Assembly (NCBI GenBank): GCA_964343975.1
Contig: CAYFLU010000121.1
Location: 1 to 10,115 of the forward strand
Direction of reading: 5' to 3'
Length of the DNA stretch: 10,115 nt
DNA from: SCUN01 sp964343975
GTDB lineage: Bacteria; Acidobacteriota; Vicinamibacteria; Vicinamibacterales; SCN-69-37
Shown: positions 6,757 through 10,115 of the stretch, piece after piece
Position numbering within the stretch: position 1 is the first letter of the stretch
Layout of the letters: every line of letters starts with the position of its first letter
Notes under the pieces: model-generated
What the model saw: the letters and a program-made list of their open reading frames with translations, nothing else
Databases searched by the model: none
Told to the model about the DNA's origin: nothing
Position numbers and translations under genes: made by a program

Positions 6757-6788
6757 GCAAGGGTCCCGAGAGACCTTTACCGCGCGAG
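6740..6788 (-). terminator. Rho-independent terminator for the minus-strand operon
   Basis: On the minus strand, CTCGCGCGG (6788-6780) pairs perfectly with CCGCGCGAG (6757-6749), and the enclosed bases form a further upper stem. The hairpin is followed at once by TTTTCTTTT (6748-6740). This is a canonical intrinsic terminator. It lies about 90 nt past the stop codon of the flavoprotein gene and would end either that operon's message, the candidate small RNA, or both. In the plus direction no T-run follows, so it does not serve the peptidase gene. Confidence 0.82.
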
Positions 6789-6805
6789 GAAGTGCACGTT
6801 AGGGG
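6740..6805 (-). ncRNA. Candidate small RNA of about 65 nt
   Basis: The predicted transcript starts near 6805, about 7 nt after the -10 box, and ends in the T-run at 6748-6740. It has a short single-stranded 5' leader (CCCCTAACGTGCACTTC) and then one long hairpin occupying the rest. It contains no usable open reading frame. The hairpin has a 9-bp GC stem, a short unpaired step, and an upper stem of AAGG-TC against GACCTT with one bulged G. I recognise no named RNA family. Alternative: the hairpin is simply the terminator of the upstream oxidoreductase operon and the promoter match is chance. Confidence 0.38.
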
Positions 6806-6811
6806 ACCGCC

Positions 6812-6840
6812 AGTTTAGCGACTAACCTTTTTACTGTCAA
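6812..6840 (-). promoter_or_regulatory. Sigma-70-type promoter, TTGACA-N17-TAAACT
   Basis: Read on the minus strand, a perfect -35 hexamer TTGACA (6840-6835) is followed by exactly 17 nt and the -10 hexamer TAAACT (6817-6812; 4 of 6 matches to TATAAT, including the key first T-A and last T). Transcription would begin near 6805. It lies just after the end of the flavoprotein gene and has no open reading frame downstream before the terminator hairpin. Confidence 0.6.
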
Positions 6841-6875
6841 CAAAACATGTGTTCGGCGATTAACCCACACATTAA

Positions 6876-7883
6876 TCAGCGCACCGGGACCTTGGGATGC
6901 CAGGTCTGGAGGATGCGCATGTAGTTGCCGCGCTCGAACGCCTCCGGGTTCGGGCTGCGCTCGAGACTCATGCTGCCCTGCGCCTGCGCGAGCGACTGGT
7001 ATTCGTGGTCGATGAGCCACTGCCGCAGGTCGCGGAGGGTCTCTTTGAGCCGGATCGGCCCGTGATGGAGCAACGCCGAGGTCATCTGCACCGCGTGTGC
7101 GCCGGCCATCACGGCCTTCAGCGCATCGATCCCGCTGTGCACGCCGCCGGTCGCGGCCATCGACAGCTTGGTGCGGCGCGACAGGATCGCGAGCCAGCGC
7201 AGGCGCAGCAGCAATTCGTCCGGCGTCGAGAGCTGGAGCTTCGGCACCGTCTCGAGCATCTCCGGATCGATGTCGGGCTGATAGAAGCGGTTGAACATCA
7301 CGAGCCCGTCGGCGCCGGCGGCTTCGAGCTCGAGCGCCAGATGTGAGAGCGACGAGTAGAACGGCGACAGCTTCACCGCCACGGGAATCGTGATGTGCTG
7401 CTTCACCGCCCGTACGGTCTCGAGCAGGCGCCCTTCGACATCGGCGCCGGTCTCCGTGGTGTTCGTGGCCACGTGGTAGAAGTTCAGCTCGAGCGCATCC
7501 GCGCCCGCCTGCTGAATCAGGTGCGCGTAGCTCAGCCAGCCTTCGGGCGACGTGCCGTTGAGCGAGCCGATCACGGGCACTTTCACCGCGGCCTTGATCG
7601 CGCGCAACTGCTCGAGATACCGGTCGGGGCCGAAAGCAAAGTCGTCCGGCGGCGGGAAGTACGACAGCGCCTCGGCGTGCGAGTCGTCATGGAGCAGCAT
7701 GTGGTGCATCATGCCGAGCTGGTCGCGCGTGATCTGCTCTTCGAAGAGCGAGTGCATCACGATCGCGGCCGCGCCGGCATCTTCGAGCCGGCGCACCATG
7801 TCGAGGTCGTGCGCGAGTGGCGATGCGCCCGGCATCACCGGATGGGGCAGCTTCAGTCCGAGATAGGTCGTCGACAGATCCAT
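6876..7883 (-). CDS. Dihydroorotate-dehydrogenase-like flavoprotein (TIM barrel)
   Basis: A complete 335-residue FMN-type TIM-barrel protein of the PyrD superfamily. Visible family features are the N-terminal LGLKLPHPVMPGASPLA, VPVIGSLNG at 102-110, LELNFYH at 131-137, VAVKLSP with K171, and the phosphate-binding GGVHSG at 246-251 with VQMTSALL at 265-272. True dihydroorotate dehydrogenases have an N-x-S-C-P-N type sequence after the LE(L)N strand and a catalytic Cys or Ser in the nearby loop; here the sequence is NFYHVATNTTETG and neither is evident. It is therefore probably not the pyrimidine-synthesis enzyme. It starts 9 nt after the oxidoreductase stop, and that gene's TAG runs into the GGGGGA ribosome binding site, so the two are translationally coupled. 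A shared redox role with the ferredoxin-reducing enzyme is inferred from this pairing; substrate unknown. Confidence 0.85.
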   Translation of the reverse strand: MDLSTTYLGLKLPHPVMPGASPLAHDLDMVRRLEDAGAAAIVMHSLFEEQITRDQLGMMHHMLLHDDSHAEALSYFPPPDDFAFGPDRYLEQLRAIKAAVKVPVIGSLNGTSPEGWLSYAHLIQQAGADALELNFYHVATNTTETGADVEGRLLETVRAVKQHITIPVAVKLSPFYSSLSHLALELEAAGADGLVMFNRFYQPDIDPEMLETVPKLQLSTPDELLLRLRWLAILSRRTKLSMAATGGVHSGIDALKAVMAGAHAVQMTSALLHHGPIRLKETLRDLRQWLIDHEYQSLAQAQGSMSLERSPNPEAFERGNYMRILQTWHPKVPVR

Positions 7884-7892
7884 CGTGTCCCC

Positions 7893-10115
<2,223 letters not shown>

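Larger units (their letters stand above)
6717..6875. other. Intergenic region between convergent peptidase and oxidoreductase operon
   Basis: This 159-bp gap is more AT-rich than its surroundings in 6810-6875. It holds a minus-strand promoter-like pair, a strong hairpin with a T-run, and a short third copy of the hairpin arm, all listed separately. A weak inverted repeat GATTAA/TTAATC with an 8-nt loop (6858-6877) overlaps the stop codon of the flavoprotein gene. Confidence 0.7.

Noticed and set aside
6858..6877. Inverted repeat GATTAA/TTAATC as a terminator
   Set aside because: The stem is only 6 AT-rich bp, it overlaps the stop codon and has no following T-run; a much better terminator lies at 6740-6788.
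6799..7020. 73-aa minus-strand open frame across the end of the flavoprotein gene
   Set aside because: It mostly overlaps a supported gene in another frame and has no motif; only its end covers the intergenic gap.

Overview
This is a GC-rich window with strong G/C preference at third codon positions, from a Gram-negative bacterium. The Gram-negative call rests on an outer-membrane beta-barrel with a signal peptide and a C-terminal phenylalanine, and on a lipoprotein signal. The gene content (Kdp potassium uptake with an OmpL-like porin, a NifJ-type pyruvate:ferredoxin oxidoreductase, an M28 peptidase lipoprotein) would suit an Acidobacteriota/Vicinamibacteria-like lineage. That taxonomic call is a judgement from protein resemblance, not a search.

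Left half (1-5190): a potassium-uptake locus. The N-terminus of the sensor kinase KdpD (minus strand, cut by the window edge) is divergent from a plus-strand operon: a 55-aa two-helix membrane protein, a ~460-aa outer-membrane beta-barrel, kdpF (27 aa), kdpA (568 aa) and kdpB. Genes in the operon overlap or are only a few bases apart. The divergent intergenic region holds an unusual tract of 113 nt with a single G, built around a 7-bp tandem repeat.

Junction (~5190): kdpB stops matching its family after about 395 of roughly 680 residues. At the same point a minus-strand radical SAM gene loses its C-terminal part. Two convergent, unrelated genes are fused tail to tail at a GGATCC palindrome, and kdpC is missing. 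This is either a real deletion/rearrangement or a cloning/assembly chimera, so the two halves should not be assumed to be neighbours in nature.

Right half (5190-10115): the truncated radical SAM gene (minus) diverges from an M28-family zinc peptidase lipoprotein (plus). Beyond it, a minus-strand operon enters from the right edge: a NifJ-type pyruvate:ferredoxin oxidoreductase (C-terminal 740 residues visible), then a dihydroorotate-dehydrogenase-like flavoprotein 9 nt downstream. Between that operon's end and the peptidase lies a 159-bp gap. It holds a TTGACA-N17-TAAACT promoter, a long hairpin and a U-rich tail, all on the minus strand, which together look like a free-standing small RNA gene of about 65 nt.

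Best candidates for something undescribed: the small-RNA-like unit at 6740-6840, the porin plus small membrane protein built into the kdp operon, and the G-depleted repeat tract. The strongest structural anomaly is the kdpB/radical SAM junction.
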